64,000 nt of DNA, taken from Nephromyces sp. MM_2019 (Eukaryota; Apicomplexa; Aconoidasida; Nephromycida). Each line of letters begins with the position of its first letter. Position 1 is the stretch's first letter. The notes under the pieces were generated by a model that worked only from the letters and a program-made list of their open reading frames with translations, searched no databases and had not been told where the DNA came from. The DNA is taken from positions 1 through 64,000 of the forward strand of contig JADHZB010001022.1 of NCBI GenBank assembly GCA_015657535.1, read 5' to 3'. Shown one piece after another: positions 28,162-38,865 of the stretch. A program made the translations under genes and the position numbers.

Positions 28162-28416
28162 TTATCCGCGTTTTAAACATTCTTGAGCTATCTTTAATTT
28201 TGTTTTTTTGAAAGGATTTAATAGGTTTGTAGGTTGATAAGCTGTTATTAATTTTGAGCTTTTTTGAGAGAATTGAATAGCTGTTTTCATCTCTTCAACC
28301 CTCTTCATGACTGAGCTTTCTACAACAACTGAATAGTTTTTTTTTATCTCAACTTTTTTCAGACCATTTTTGCCTGAAGAAAGCTCTTTTTCTGGCTGCT
28401 TTAATTTGGAACTCAT
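28162..28416 (-). CDS. Small basic hypothetical protein, divergent from Rpn8
   Basis: This 84-codon ORF starts at ATG 28416 and ends at TAA. The product is Lys-rich with a short helical-looking middle (VMKRVEEMKTAIQF) and a C-terminal basic stretch. I recognise no domain, signal peptide or membrane segment. It faces the proteasome gene head to head; the two ATGs are 114 bp apart, so they may share a promoter region. Amino-acid use is less simple than in nearby spacer ORFs, which is the main reason to list it. It could be the first exon of a longer gene, because a GT dinucleotide follows shortly after the stop, or it could be chance. Confidence 0.4.
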   Translation of the reverse strand: MSSKLKQPEKELSSGKNGLKKVEIKKNYSVVVESSVMKRVEEMKTAIQFSQKSSKLITAYQPTNLLNPFKKTKLKIAQECLKRG

Positions 28417-28530
28417 AGTTATTCCTCAGCGAAGATATATCCGGATGTACTAAATATTCGCAGCAGCGTTTGAAAGCTAGTGGGTGTGCACTTCGGTCTC
28501 CGTTTTACTTTATACCTCGAAGGAGGAAAA

Positions 28531-31500
28531 ATGGAAAAACTTCCTACAATCACAGATGTGGTGGCTCACCCTACTGTGCTACTCTCCGTCGTTGACCATT
28601 ATAACCGGGAGGCTCGTGTAACTTCTCGTCGTGTGGTTGGCACGCTCTTGGGGGAAATGCAGCGAAACACTCTACATGTGACAAACAGCTTTGCCGTTCC
28701 ATTTGAAGAGGATGCTAGTGACCCCACAGTTTGGTACTTTGATCATAACTACCATGAGAAGATGTTCAAGATGTTTAAAAAGGTGTGCTAAATAGCTATG
28801 CTACACACATTATATTTAAAATTATACAATCCAAACATAAATCAAAAAATATCACAAATTTTTATGGGCATACGCACATATGTGCAGGTGCATGTACACG
28901 CGCATATACATATACCCTCACACACGCGTATACGTGTGCATACACAAATGCATCCACAATTATGCACAGAGAGATATACACACATTCCAAAATACACGAA
29001 CACGCATACACACGGGCACACACACTCACTTAGACACACACACACATTCACTCAATTCTTTAGCTCATAGCTTCTCATCTTCTTTTAAAGTATATTTTTC
29101 TTTGTTGCTGCGGATGGCTTGTTCTTTCATTTTCATGGCTATATTGATAGAAGTAGTAGCTTATGGCATCTTTTGAAGGAAAAACTAGAGGATGCGATAA
29201 TTTGTGTGTTGGATGCTGCGCTGCTGGAGGTTACGATTATAAGCATTGTATTGTAGACCCTGAAAATCTCATTATTATTAGCTTTTTTCCTCTGGGGTTC
29301 TTCTTTATTACTCTGTTAAGTCGGTAAAGGTTTCCTTTTGATTTTGAAGCCTTTTTTTTATGGCTTAGTGCGCTAGCCTCAATTGGTATGTGTGTGTGTG
29401 TTAGCTTTTATTCTTGTTTTTCCTGTATTGGTGTTTGTACTACTTTTTATCCCTTTTTTTCGTGTATGTAACTCTAGAACATGTATCAATCTATATCAGG
29501 GTACCCCATCTACATGTTACTATTCATTCATCGCATAAATTATATCCCAAAGGACACCAAAACTCGCAGGAACAGCAGCACATACCAAAATATGCGGCTT
29601 AACAGAACATCAGCCCCATTATTCGGTACTTTTCACTACCAAATCGCGTCCTTTTTCCCGGTTTTTTCTTAGGTAAACGCCAGGGAACAGGTTGTCGGTT
29701 GGTATAGCACCGGGCCGAAGATAAAGCCTGCGGACTTGGAAATTCATGAGATATACCGTCGATACTGCCTTCAGCCGGTATACCTAATTGTAAATCCCTC
29801 ACCAAAGGTGCGCCCTTTATTAGAATTTTTTTCAAAAGCCTCCCGTGGGTACTAAACATCAACATGCACTTAATTCTTATAAAAAGCATGATAAAGTGGA
29901 ATTCTGATTAAATCCTATGAATTTTCCTCATGACTTTCACGAATTTTCGTCAAAATTTTGGAGTTTTTGCTGAAACATTAGCTTTTTAAGCCAATTATTT
30001 CGTTGCTGTTTGCATTTGTTTCAAAGTATAAAAAAGCTCTCTCAATACATACAAAAATAGCGAGCATAGAGAGCGTCTTTTTCTATGAATTTGTGTGTTT
30101 CAAAAGTCAACATAATAGTAAATTATTTCCTCAGAAAATTGCTAGTACTCAAAATATTCTCAATACATACAAAAAGTAGCAAAACAGCAAGCATTTTTTT
30201 CTATGAATTTGTGTGTTGCACCAGCCTGCAGAATAGCAAATTTTTTTCCCAATAAATTGCTTCCTCTGCATGTTACTGATACTAAAAAAACTCTCTCAAT
30301 GTATACAGAAATAGCGAGCATACAGAGCAGAATTCTTAAGAAAATTGGATTGCATGAGTAGTATTTTCTAAAAATTAAATTTTAGCTGCTTTGAAGACAT
30401 TTTTCGCTTCTTTTATTACTTTTTAATGTAAAATCGTAGAAAAAATGGATTTCTACGATGTTACTTTGCAGATTCCACGCAGATTATGAAGAATTAAGTC
30501 GAAATAATTTTTTCACTGTAGTAGTGCTGCAGCAAAGAGGCAAAGTTTTAATAGTTTTTATTGCAAGAATACCGAGTCTATAGAGTATGCTTGTTCAATA
30601 GGTGCACGCTCATCATTGTGTGCGCTGGAGGGGCTCTGAACTATGCGCATCTAGAAGCTGTTATGTATGATTGGTAATGCTTTGTAAATATGCAATAAAT
30701 ATTTTTATTTTTAAGAGAAATTTTGCATTGCTTGAGCTTCTGGTTGAGCTTATTGTTGAGCTTATTTTTGAGCTTATTCTGGTGCTCTTTGCACTTCTTT
30801 TTGGGCTTCTTATTGCACTTTTTCTGGAGCTTCTTTTTGACTTCTTCATGGACTGCTTGAGATTCTTTTTGGGCTTCTTCTTGCACTTCTTGAGGTTCTT
30901 GGACTTCTTTTTGAGCTTTTTTTTCAGCCTCTGCTTGAACTTCTTCTCTCTAGTTTTTTTGAACTAGATGAGCCTCTTTTCTTAGTAAATATCTCGCCGA
31001 TATTTGCTTATCTATTTAGGACTTGGTTGTCCCAGCCGACGCCTATCTTTCTTTCGAAGTACCTTCAAGCGATGACTTGTTTCGCAGGACCTTCTTAAGT
31101 ATCCCAGCTACTATAGGTTAGTGCTCCTACTAGGAAGGTGGTGATTCTTTGCTTATCGCCGTTTTTAGCGCTCAATCGTTGGATATATGCCTTGAGAATC
31201 CCGAAAAAGTGATTCTAGCTTAAATTAGATTCTCTGGATGAGGAGGGGTAGCAATCTTTTGAGGTTGAAGCATATTTAAGCCACTCAGCAGCGCTTCTAT
31301 ATTCTGTATATACAGTGGCTTTCTAGGATGATTTTAAATTATAATGTGTTAAAACCTTCAGATATATTTACAAGTTCTTAAACTGTTTTTTTCTTAATCT
31401 TGGTATTTTTATTTTACTCGCATACAAAGGGATTATGATGCCGGATAAAGAGGTTTTAATATATATATTTTAAGGCGATTTTGTTTTGAATACATCTTCC

Positions 31501-34500
31501 AGCAATTTTTTCCTATTCGTAAAATCCTTACATCATTTAATGTCCAGGAGTAGGCTCAGTACGCTGTTTTAGCTGCTTCTCATGAGCCCTCTCTTTGGCA
31601 GTTTAAAATCGCTGTGTGTAAAGACTTTTTTTGCTCTTAGTTTCGTCTTTAAGAAATCCTGCGAATTGCTGCTTCATTCTTCTTTGTTCTTCTTTATCTT
31701 TTTCATTATTCAGCTTCAGTTTTCTGCGTATTTTCATATGCTGAAGTATATGCATTTGCTCTTTTATTGCCACGCATGCGGTTACCTTCTTTTCAGGTGC
31801 ATATGAAGCGGAGGAAGTAGGGGTTGAGCATCTACTGAGGGATCTCAAGAATGCATCTACTTCAACCCTAGCTACTCGAGTGAGAATGCAGAAGAAAAAT
31901 CTTCATCATCTGTATTTTTGTTTGACATATTTTTCGCATTCCAACCCCTTTTTCCCCCCGAAATGTTTTGGATTCCGGTGTATTTACATTGAAGTTGTTT
32001 CTGGTGTCTCTCAGTCGGGTGACACTTCTACGCTTGATCAGAAGTTTCTAGCCGACACCTTTTTGTCTTAGTTTTTGACGAAATATCTTCATTGTGAGTT
32101 GTGAGATTAGGTGATATTTCATTCTAGCTGAACATATTCGCACATTCATAAGCGTGTCAAAAGAATATTCTTAAGCTGCTAATGGTATTGTTTGCTTTTT
32201 ATTAGTTTGGGAAGTGAAGAAGCACTTTTCATCTCCTAGTTTCATACCAGAAAAGAGTGTTTTCCTCCCACATGATTTTCCTTGCGTTTTTTGGATGTTT
32301 CACGCATACTATTGGTGTTGTTTTTGTTCGATTTCAGGTCAGTGATAAACTAAGTAGCCTGCGGATGCTAGTAACGAAGTTACAAGAAATTTCGGAATAT
32401 CTTGGTATGGTCCTGAACAATAAATTGCCGCAAAATTATGCGATTTTACAGAATCTTCAGGTGAAGTTTTCGAGAAAGATACCCTGTGTGTGTTTAGTGG
32501 GGAAATATGCATCTCTTCCATGATCATCAAATTAAAGTATAGCCCTGCTTCTTTTGTTCCTACAGTGCTGAATTCTTTTTCCTGCGTATTCAAGTAGATA
32601 TGGATAATATCTCTTGGGAACCATTTAAAGAATGTATAATAAACTATACATCCTAAATACAATTGTAGAGAAAGTTATTACGATGTTTATAGCTTTTTTT
32701 CTTGCAATGTTACCTTCTATAGCCTGTGTGCGAAGGATTTTTCCTTTCGTTTATTATCCTTTAGTATGCTATCATTTCACCTCTCACAGTGTTGGCTAAA
32801 ACCTCTTGCAGTTTGATTTTTTCTGCATTGATTTGAGGTTTTTATTGCCATTTCATATATTCCATGAGGGGCTCTATTTTTCCTTACAAACTAGCCTACT
32901 GCCACCCGCTCTTCATCTAGTGTTTTTGGCTTATCCAGCTACTCTATGCCTGCGCATATTCTACAGGAAATATTCAGTTCATTGCCTGACATGGAGTCTG
33001 ATGAGATGGTCAAGTCTTTTGCGATAGAATCTAATGACTCAAGTCTCTTACTATATCTTGGTTAGTTTAAATTAGAATTTTATTCTTTCTCTTCGCTGTG
33101 TGTAGAACCACAATTTTTCGAGCTTCACTGCCTTGTGTGTTAGCACTGGTGATGCTAGCCTATCTGACTACTTTTGGCATTACTAGGGTCTATTTCTTCA
33201 CTGGATCCACGGGCTGCAATCTCCTAGAATGACAACATCGAATTTTGCTACCTTTGCATCATAGATTGTATCTTGTGCTAATTGAAATGTTTTGAAAAGT
33301 ACACACTTATTAAGTAGTTACTTGTGTAGAGTGACAATACTAAATAGCTCATTTGGTAGAGCAAAGGACTGAAAATCCTGCTGTCGGCAGTTGAATTCTG
33401 CCTTTAACCACATTTTAGGTTGTTTTAGTAAAAATTTGATTTTTTAGGATTTTTCTTTATTTTATGATGGTTTTTGAGTTAAATGCTTTTAATCAGAGTG
33501 TATTTGGATGGTCTCTTCAAAATACTGCTTTGTTTTTAAGTTTAATTTGTGTGTGTGCGAGATGAAGATTATTAGGAACAAAATTCTTAGGTTTTATGTT
33601 TAATTAAATGATGTTCCTAGGCTCTTTTAGTCAATTTTTTTTTGTTTCATCTTTTAGCCTTGCTTTGAATATGCTTTATTTGCTGTTTCTTACTCTTTAT
33701 TGAAATCAATGGGAAACAATGTATTCAAAGTATTCTTCGGCTCATTTTTTTTTGCCAAATTTGAGCTTATTAGATTTCAGCTTTTTATAATAGGTATTAG
33801 GGTTTAGGGTTTATGGGATTAATCCTATTAAAAATGTAAAATGAAGATTCATTTATATTTTTTTAATTATTGAACCCAATCTTCTGTCCTCTCAGGCAGC
33901 ATAGTGAGAGCTATAGTGGCACTGCATGATTTTGTAAACAATAAGCTGGAATACGATCGAAACTTGGAGTCGAGATATGAGGTCAGATTTCCATTATATA
34001 TTTTTTGTGTAGTTTGCCAAGAAAAAGTCGTGAACTATGTGTGTGAGGGTGTTTTTTGTGTGTTCGCGTCTGTGATGGCGCTAGGTATATCTGTGTGCCT
34101 CAAGTTATTTGTTATATCTGTGTGTGTGAGGGTACTGGGTATATCTGCCCGCGAAGGTGCTTTCACTATTATGAGCCTGCCGTTGGCCCTGCATGTTTAA
34201 GAGTCGCGTCGCTTTTTATTTTGAGGAGAAGCTATTTTTTTTGGGAATCTTCCCGTGTTCTTTGATTTTTTTCCCAGTATAATATCATAAGAAGATGCAG
34301 CTTAATTGCAGTTCATGTTCAGTTTTCCTTCTCTATGATTGAAATTTGTCAATTGTAGTTTGCTAGTCGCCAAAGCATTTTTTCCAACTTCTTCTACTCT
34401 TTCGCAAAATCATAATGGAAGCATTAAATCGGCTTCCTCCTCATTCTAAAACTGAATCTAAATGAGTCGATGATTTCACCTCTTCAAAGAGGCTAATCTC

Positions 34501-34966
34501 GCGGCTTGTATGTGCAGTAATATGTGTATAATCTACCATCCAGCCCTGCAAGTTTGTTTTGTATTCGTAGAAAATAATAGCTTGAACCCTACTAAATCTT
34601 TGCGATAATTGCTCATACCTCGGGGTATCTCGGTACCTTAATTTGATTCGGTTAAAAGAAGGTCCTCTCAAACCTGCTTAAGACGCTTGTCTCATGTTGA
34701 AGTCGCTCTCTAATATAAGCATGCTTTATTTTTTCCTCCTACTGCAATTTATGCATAAGTTGGTAGATTAGAATGTTTTTATGCAATGAATCTTAGGCGT
34801 GATTAATGGTACGCACCCTTTGGCATACTTGCAGACGAGGAAGCTTGGGTTGAGGGACTCAAAACCTGACCCTGACTCCGTTGGCCTTGAAGAGGTGGGT
34901 GGTGAAGGCAGTGAAGACAGCCAGGCTGCGAAGAAATCCGGAGAGTCTACTGGAAAGAATGACTGA
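28531..34966 (+). CDS. RPN8: 26S proteasome regulatory lid subunit Rpn8 (PSMD7), 8 exons
   Basis: Exons are 28531-28782, 29673-29807, 31020-31116, 31797-31879, 32338-32460, 32967-33060, 33896-33981 and 34835-34966. All junctions are GT-AG and in phase, giving 333 residues (human PSMD7 is 324). The product opens with an MPN domain: [17 protein letters not shown], then [11 protein letters not shown], then the [11 protein letters not shown] block. The metal-binding histidines of JAMM enzymes are absent (WYSTG in place of HxH), as expected for Rpn8, the inactive partner of the deubiquitinase Rpn11 in the proteasome lid. [15 protein letters not shown] and a helical C-terminal half ([11 protein letters not shown]) match the family. 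The tail is short, acidic and basic ([17 protein letters not shown]). The ATG at 28531 is chosen because the family N-terminus [14 protein letters not shown] begins there, not at the in-frame ATG 51 bp upstream. Confidence 0.95.
30031..30330. repeat. Diverged tandem repeat of about 120 bp, three copies
   Basis: Three copies of a unit beginning CTCAATACATACAAAAA(T/G)AG lie inside Rpn8 intron 2. The first two continue with CTATGAATTTGTGTGTT. The copies have drifted, so the array is not recent. Confidence 0.8.
30725..30960. repeat. Degenerate short tandem repeat (TTGAGCTTCTT type)
   Basis: About twenty degenerate units of 10-15 bp built on GAGCTT(A/C)TT or GCACTTCTT lie in Rpn8 intron 2. The minus strand shows a Lys/Gln-rich open frame (30886-30641), a by-product of the repeat rather than a gene. 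Confidence 0.75.
33338..33409 (+). tRNA. tRNA-Phe(GAA)-like sequence, possibly a pseudogene
   Basis: The sequence lies in intron 6 of Rpn8 on the same strand. A perfect D arm (GCTC, loop ATTTGGTA, GAGC) is followed by an anticodon arm with four of five pairs. Its loop is CTGAAAA, giving anticodon GAA at 33371-33373. The T arm has a perfect GGCAG/CTGCC stem, but its loop is TTGAATT, so the nearly invariant C56 is G. The acceptor stem TACTAAA/TTTAACC pairs at only four of seven positions. The A box is good and the B box is weakened. It is therefore either a decayed tRNA copy or a divergent gene. Confidence 0.55.
33795..33816. repeat. Short telomere-like repeat
   Basis: TTAGGGTTTAGGGTTTATGGG, about three units, lies in Rpn8 intron 6 close to the tRNA-like sequence. 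It is short enough to be chance or a remnant of repair at a break. Confidence 0.6.
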
Positions 34967-36175
34967 AGCTTGCATTACTTATTGGAGATGCTCTGTGTGT
35001 AGTGGGATTAAGTTAATCTCGAAACGCCGATTTTTTTAACAGTAAAAATGACTGTAACTTGTAAGTACCAAGTACATGAAAAGAGGCGTATGCTTTTTTA
35101 TATTTTGTTCGGTTCAAGTGTCAGCAGACATGACTGATATATATCATTGGGCACTACGCTATTCTTTACTAATTATTATCAAATGGAATTCAGAGGTGAA
35201 GATTTTGTGGAAAAGATATATGTGTTGTGGTATGATTTATTCTACTGCTGGAGTAATTGGAAAAAGTCCTATTGTGCTTTCCTTGATATTGTCACGAAGT
35301 TAAGCTCCATGACCTCAATTTGCTTATGGTAACAGCTGGTCATTTCTGGATATCATTACCTAATGGCTGGCCTGTGCTGCGACCCATCTATGGTCATCTT
35401 TGAAAAGTGGAGCGGAACAAAAAAGTATAGACACTTTTTTGTATCTTCAAAGCATCCAATATAGAGGCAAACCCTAAAAGTTGTAGCAAATTTTGCATAT
35501 GTGAACGACAGGAGTGTCAAATCTCGGTATTTTAGGGGTTGGCTATAAATCTTGAGGGAAGATTTTATTCATATTATCATGCACTTAACATCGCGTAGGC
35601 GTTTTATAGAAAACGCTGGTAGTTTTCGTCCAACTTGATTCGTGCAGTGAATTAGGTGGGAGCAGAAAAAAGAGGTTTTTTACGGGATAAAGGGCCTCTT
35701 GTATGGTGTTTTTTGTGTGTGCGTCGTAGTCAGTATCTTAGGGCAACGCTACTATTCAGTAATAAAGACGCTCCTGCTGGTGTAGCTTCTTCAAATTTAC
35801 ATTGTTTTATGGACCATCTAAGGCTATTGTGAATATAGTATATTCAAATATTTTTCATTTTCATCTTTCTTTCACAACTTTGGAAAATGTGAATTGTCTT
35901 TTCCCGCTGCGCATGACCTGGAGACTTCAGCTATTATCAGTATAAGTTAAAATAAACGTTGCTTCGAGGTTGTGTAATTGCTTGTCTATACTCCAATCTT
36001 TTGCAAGCTCCACAGTGTAACACTTGCTCAAAAAATAGTGAATCTTGTATAAATTTATAGGCAGATTTAACAGATGCAACAAGTCCATGAGCAGATAATA
36101 TATTTATAATCCTACCAAAGTTTACTTTCTTCATACCTGAAACAGTATATTTTATATTAATTACTAGATTTTGGC
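34967..36175. other. Downstream of Rpn8, no recognised gene
   Basis: Mixed AT-rich sequence without a convincing exon on either strand. Confidence 0.5.
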
Positions 36176-36302
36176 GTAGTATATCCAGAGTAAAACACGA
36201 TAGATTATATGTAGGTTGTATTCATCTTTTCAGATTTAATAGTGGTATATCCAGAGTAAAACATGGTAGATTATATGTAGGATTTACTCATCTTTTCAGA
36301 TT
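36176..36302. repeat. Tandem repeat of about 65 bp, two copies, spanning a splice acceptor
   Basis: Two copies share GTATATCCAGAGTAAAACA and end in CATCTTTTCAGATT. The second copy supplies the acceptor used for the exon starting at 36300; the first supplies an almost identical acceptor 62 bp earlier. Confidence 0.8.
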
Positions 36303-36896
36303 AGTAGAGCTAATATAGAAAGCTTCTACCGTATCAATACTGTATTTGATTGCGTATTTTTTATACATTTTGCGTTACTCGGAATCGCTAAAGTCCGCAG
36401 TGTGGAGTTAAAGCCGGGAAATGAACTGGATTATTTAGGGTAAAACTTTCATCGGAGTAACTGCTGCTTACGCCGTGTTAAAACAAGAATTTTCAATCGT
36501 TTAAGGTGACTGTCTTGATACTGTAGAAACTATCTCCAAGAGTTTAATTGGAGGATTTTATATGGGTGATATGAATATTCTAAAATTAGGCTTGGTAACT
36601 ATATCCACCTCGTTGGGGGAGTAAGCCATGTAGTTCGTACCATTTTCTCTCATGGAGAAAGCGTAATATTCTTTGATAAAGAAGAGAATAACATACCAAT
36701 AAAAGTATGAGTAGCTGCAACTGTATTGTTCAGCGGCAGTAATGTGTTGTGGAACTAGTTCTTATAGGCAGGACACGAATCATCCCGGGGCATTGTTCAG
36801 CTAGTGCATTATATAAAAGTCCTGGGAAGCTACCATACCTCTACGGGCATAACCATAGAATTCCGCAGTATAGAAGCTTTCTTATTCCCACAATAA
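36300..36896 (+). CDS. Exon cluster of an unidentified plus-strand gene
   Basis: Exons 36300-36439, 36590-36704 and 36768-36896 join in phase and end in TAA. They encode segments containing FALLGIAKVRSVELKPGNEL, SHVVRTIFSHGESVIFFDK and RGIVQLVHYIKVLGSYHTS. The first exon follows a strong acceptor (catcttttcag) that lies in a tandemly duplicated stretch. An additional in-phase exon between 36439 and 36590 is possible. The minus strand of 36749-36994 also has an open frame, so the assignment is not secure. No family is recognised and no initiator exon was found. Confidence 0.33.
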
Positions 36897-38721
36897 GCTT
36901 CCCGAAATCTTCGCTGCTGTCACAGTTCGTCGTTTCAGGAACATGCAAATTGAATTGTACCATCTCGTCGTTTTATGGCACTCCATCTTCTTAAACCCAG
37001 CACCCAGCGCTCCAAGTTTTGCTTAGCGCATCTTGGTATAAAGTAAATTTCGAAAAAATTCTATCTATAAAGAGACACGCCAAAACAATAACTATAAGGA
37101 ACTCCCTCTTAGTTACTTCCGTTACACAGTCTTTGTAAGAAAATAATCTGATCAAGAGGTTAGTCCAACATGGTCTTGCTGGCAATCAGCCGTCGCACGA
37201 CCCCGTAACAAGATATTTTGAATCAAAAATACTTGACTATTAAGTGAGTTTCCAGCTAGAAACTTTGAGCGTAAAAGATTCTCTACAAAATAGCTTACAG
37301 GAAGGTTTAACAGTGTTGTTAGGGCGAAGGTTGCCGCCTATTTTACGCAGTTACCATAGCAAATGAGGGAGCCCACTCCAATCACTAACTAGAGTAAGGA
37401 CAAGCAGAACTCAATCAAATCACAAATACTCAAGCACAGCTAGTGAAAGTCTTTTATCGCACGCTATGCGGCATGGGTTTGAGCGTATTGCGGGTGTGCG
37501 TCGTGGATATGTGTTGTACGGGTTGGATGTGTGCTGCATGTATGTCAATGCTAGTTAATTTGCAGGTGTGTGCGGGGGTGCTGGAAGTATATCTGCGTCT
37601 CGGTGTTGCGGGTACATCTATGTCTCGGTGTTGCAAGCATGTTTGAGTCTGGGTGTTGCATCCATAGCAACCAACACACAACTAGGTCGCCAAGGCTTGG
37701 AAGGGTTCAAAACGGCTATTTCTTGCTGCGAAACATCCTTGATGCTTTTAGCACCACTTCGCAGAAGCGTAGTTGCTCAAATTAAGAAGAAATTCCGGGT
37801 CAGCGCTATGGAAAATTGCGTATTCCAGCAACGATAAGACAAGGTACTAGAAGCGCGTTGTAAGATTGAATTACTGTAGCAACAAGTAAGTTTCTATTAA
37901 AAAATATACTGCATAAAAGGTTTTTTGGTTATTTCAGGCGGACTAATCAAAGAAGTGTCTGCCAAAGGCCTAAAATTGCTAATCTCGGTATGATAACATC
38001 GGACAGAATGTATCATTTAAGAAATTGTCACCTACCCCTGTCCTTTCAAATGTGCCCTCCACAGGAATGCAGTTCACTAGTAGGAGGGGTAGCGCAGGAT
38101 ACTCGTTAGGGATCGAATTAAAAATGTATCGAAAGAATAAAAATTATTTTAATTATATAAATCTATTTACTTTGTTTTGCATGCTTTATACTTGGCACTT
38201 CTAATCTAATTTCTTGTTTTACAAGTAGGCTTGCACAGGTGAATGGGTATATATGCGCAACGGCACGCACAATCCATATATATTCCAACCAAGAGAAAGA
38301 GTTAATCGGTTTCCGTAAGCAGGCTATACAAAAAATTTTTTTTGCAGCAAAGAAATTTCGATCATTATGGTGGCACTAGTTTGAATGTATAGCATCTACA
38401 AATCAAGGAAAAACAGAATCATTTCGACCGTGAAATATGGGTCCCAAAAACTTCAATTCTAAGCAGAAAAATTTAACTTAACTACCGAACAGTCTCGCAA
38501 ATCCTCAAATATTTACACACATGGTTATTTCGCTAAGCTCATTAAAAAAAAATGGCGAGTGCCGCAGCGTAAGTGAACCTTTCTAAAAATTAATCCAGAA
38601 AATTACTCGAAATTTCTGGAAGTGCCTCGGACACTGCGTATTTATGCTCGCGCACTTACGAAGAGTACCCGCATAGCTTTTACTGAGGTCACAAAAAAGA
38701 TTGGTATGTTAAATACAAAAA
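36897..38721. other. Unresolved stretch with scattered coding-like pieces
   Basis: A plus-strand acceptor near 37938 is followed by a short frame (LIKEVSAKGLKLLI) that joins in phase to a frame at about 37800-37848 (YGKLRIPATIRQ). A further frame lies at 37690-37790. An in-frame TAA separates the last two. A minus-strand frame at 37185-36991 has a hydrophobic stretch. None is secure enough to call. Confidence 0.35.
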
Positions 38722-38799
38722 TCTGAATCAGGTTGCCTTCGCTATCAACTAAAGGTAACTTCTGAATCAGGTTGCTGTCGCTATCATCTAAAGGTAACT
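38722..38799. repeat. 39-bp tandem duplication
   Basis: Two copies begin TCTGAATCAGGTTGC and end AAAGGTAACT, with two or three differences. They lie just downstream of the putative type I membrane protein gene. Confidence 0.85.
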
Positions 38800-38865
38800 T
38801 CTTCCAAAAGAACCCCTAAGAAGTTCCAAAAATTTTTTTTTTAAAAATACGCGCAAGTGAGTACT

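Noticed and set aside
28785..29176. Plus and minus frames of 69-98 codons rich in His/Thr or Cys/Val
   Set aside because: They translate CA/TG tracts within Rpn8 intron 1.
30641..30967. Lys/Gln-rich (minus) and Phe/Leu-rich (plus) frames
   Set aside because: Both are translations of the degenerate GAGCTT repeat inside Rpn8 intron 2.
5154..36590. A general class of very short introns (24-47 nt) needed to join several weak exon pairs
   Set aside because: Introns in the three firm genes are all at least 220 nt, and with such short introns alternative frames can be joined equally well, so they are not used as positive evidence.
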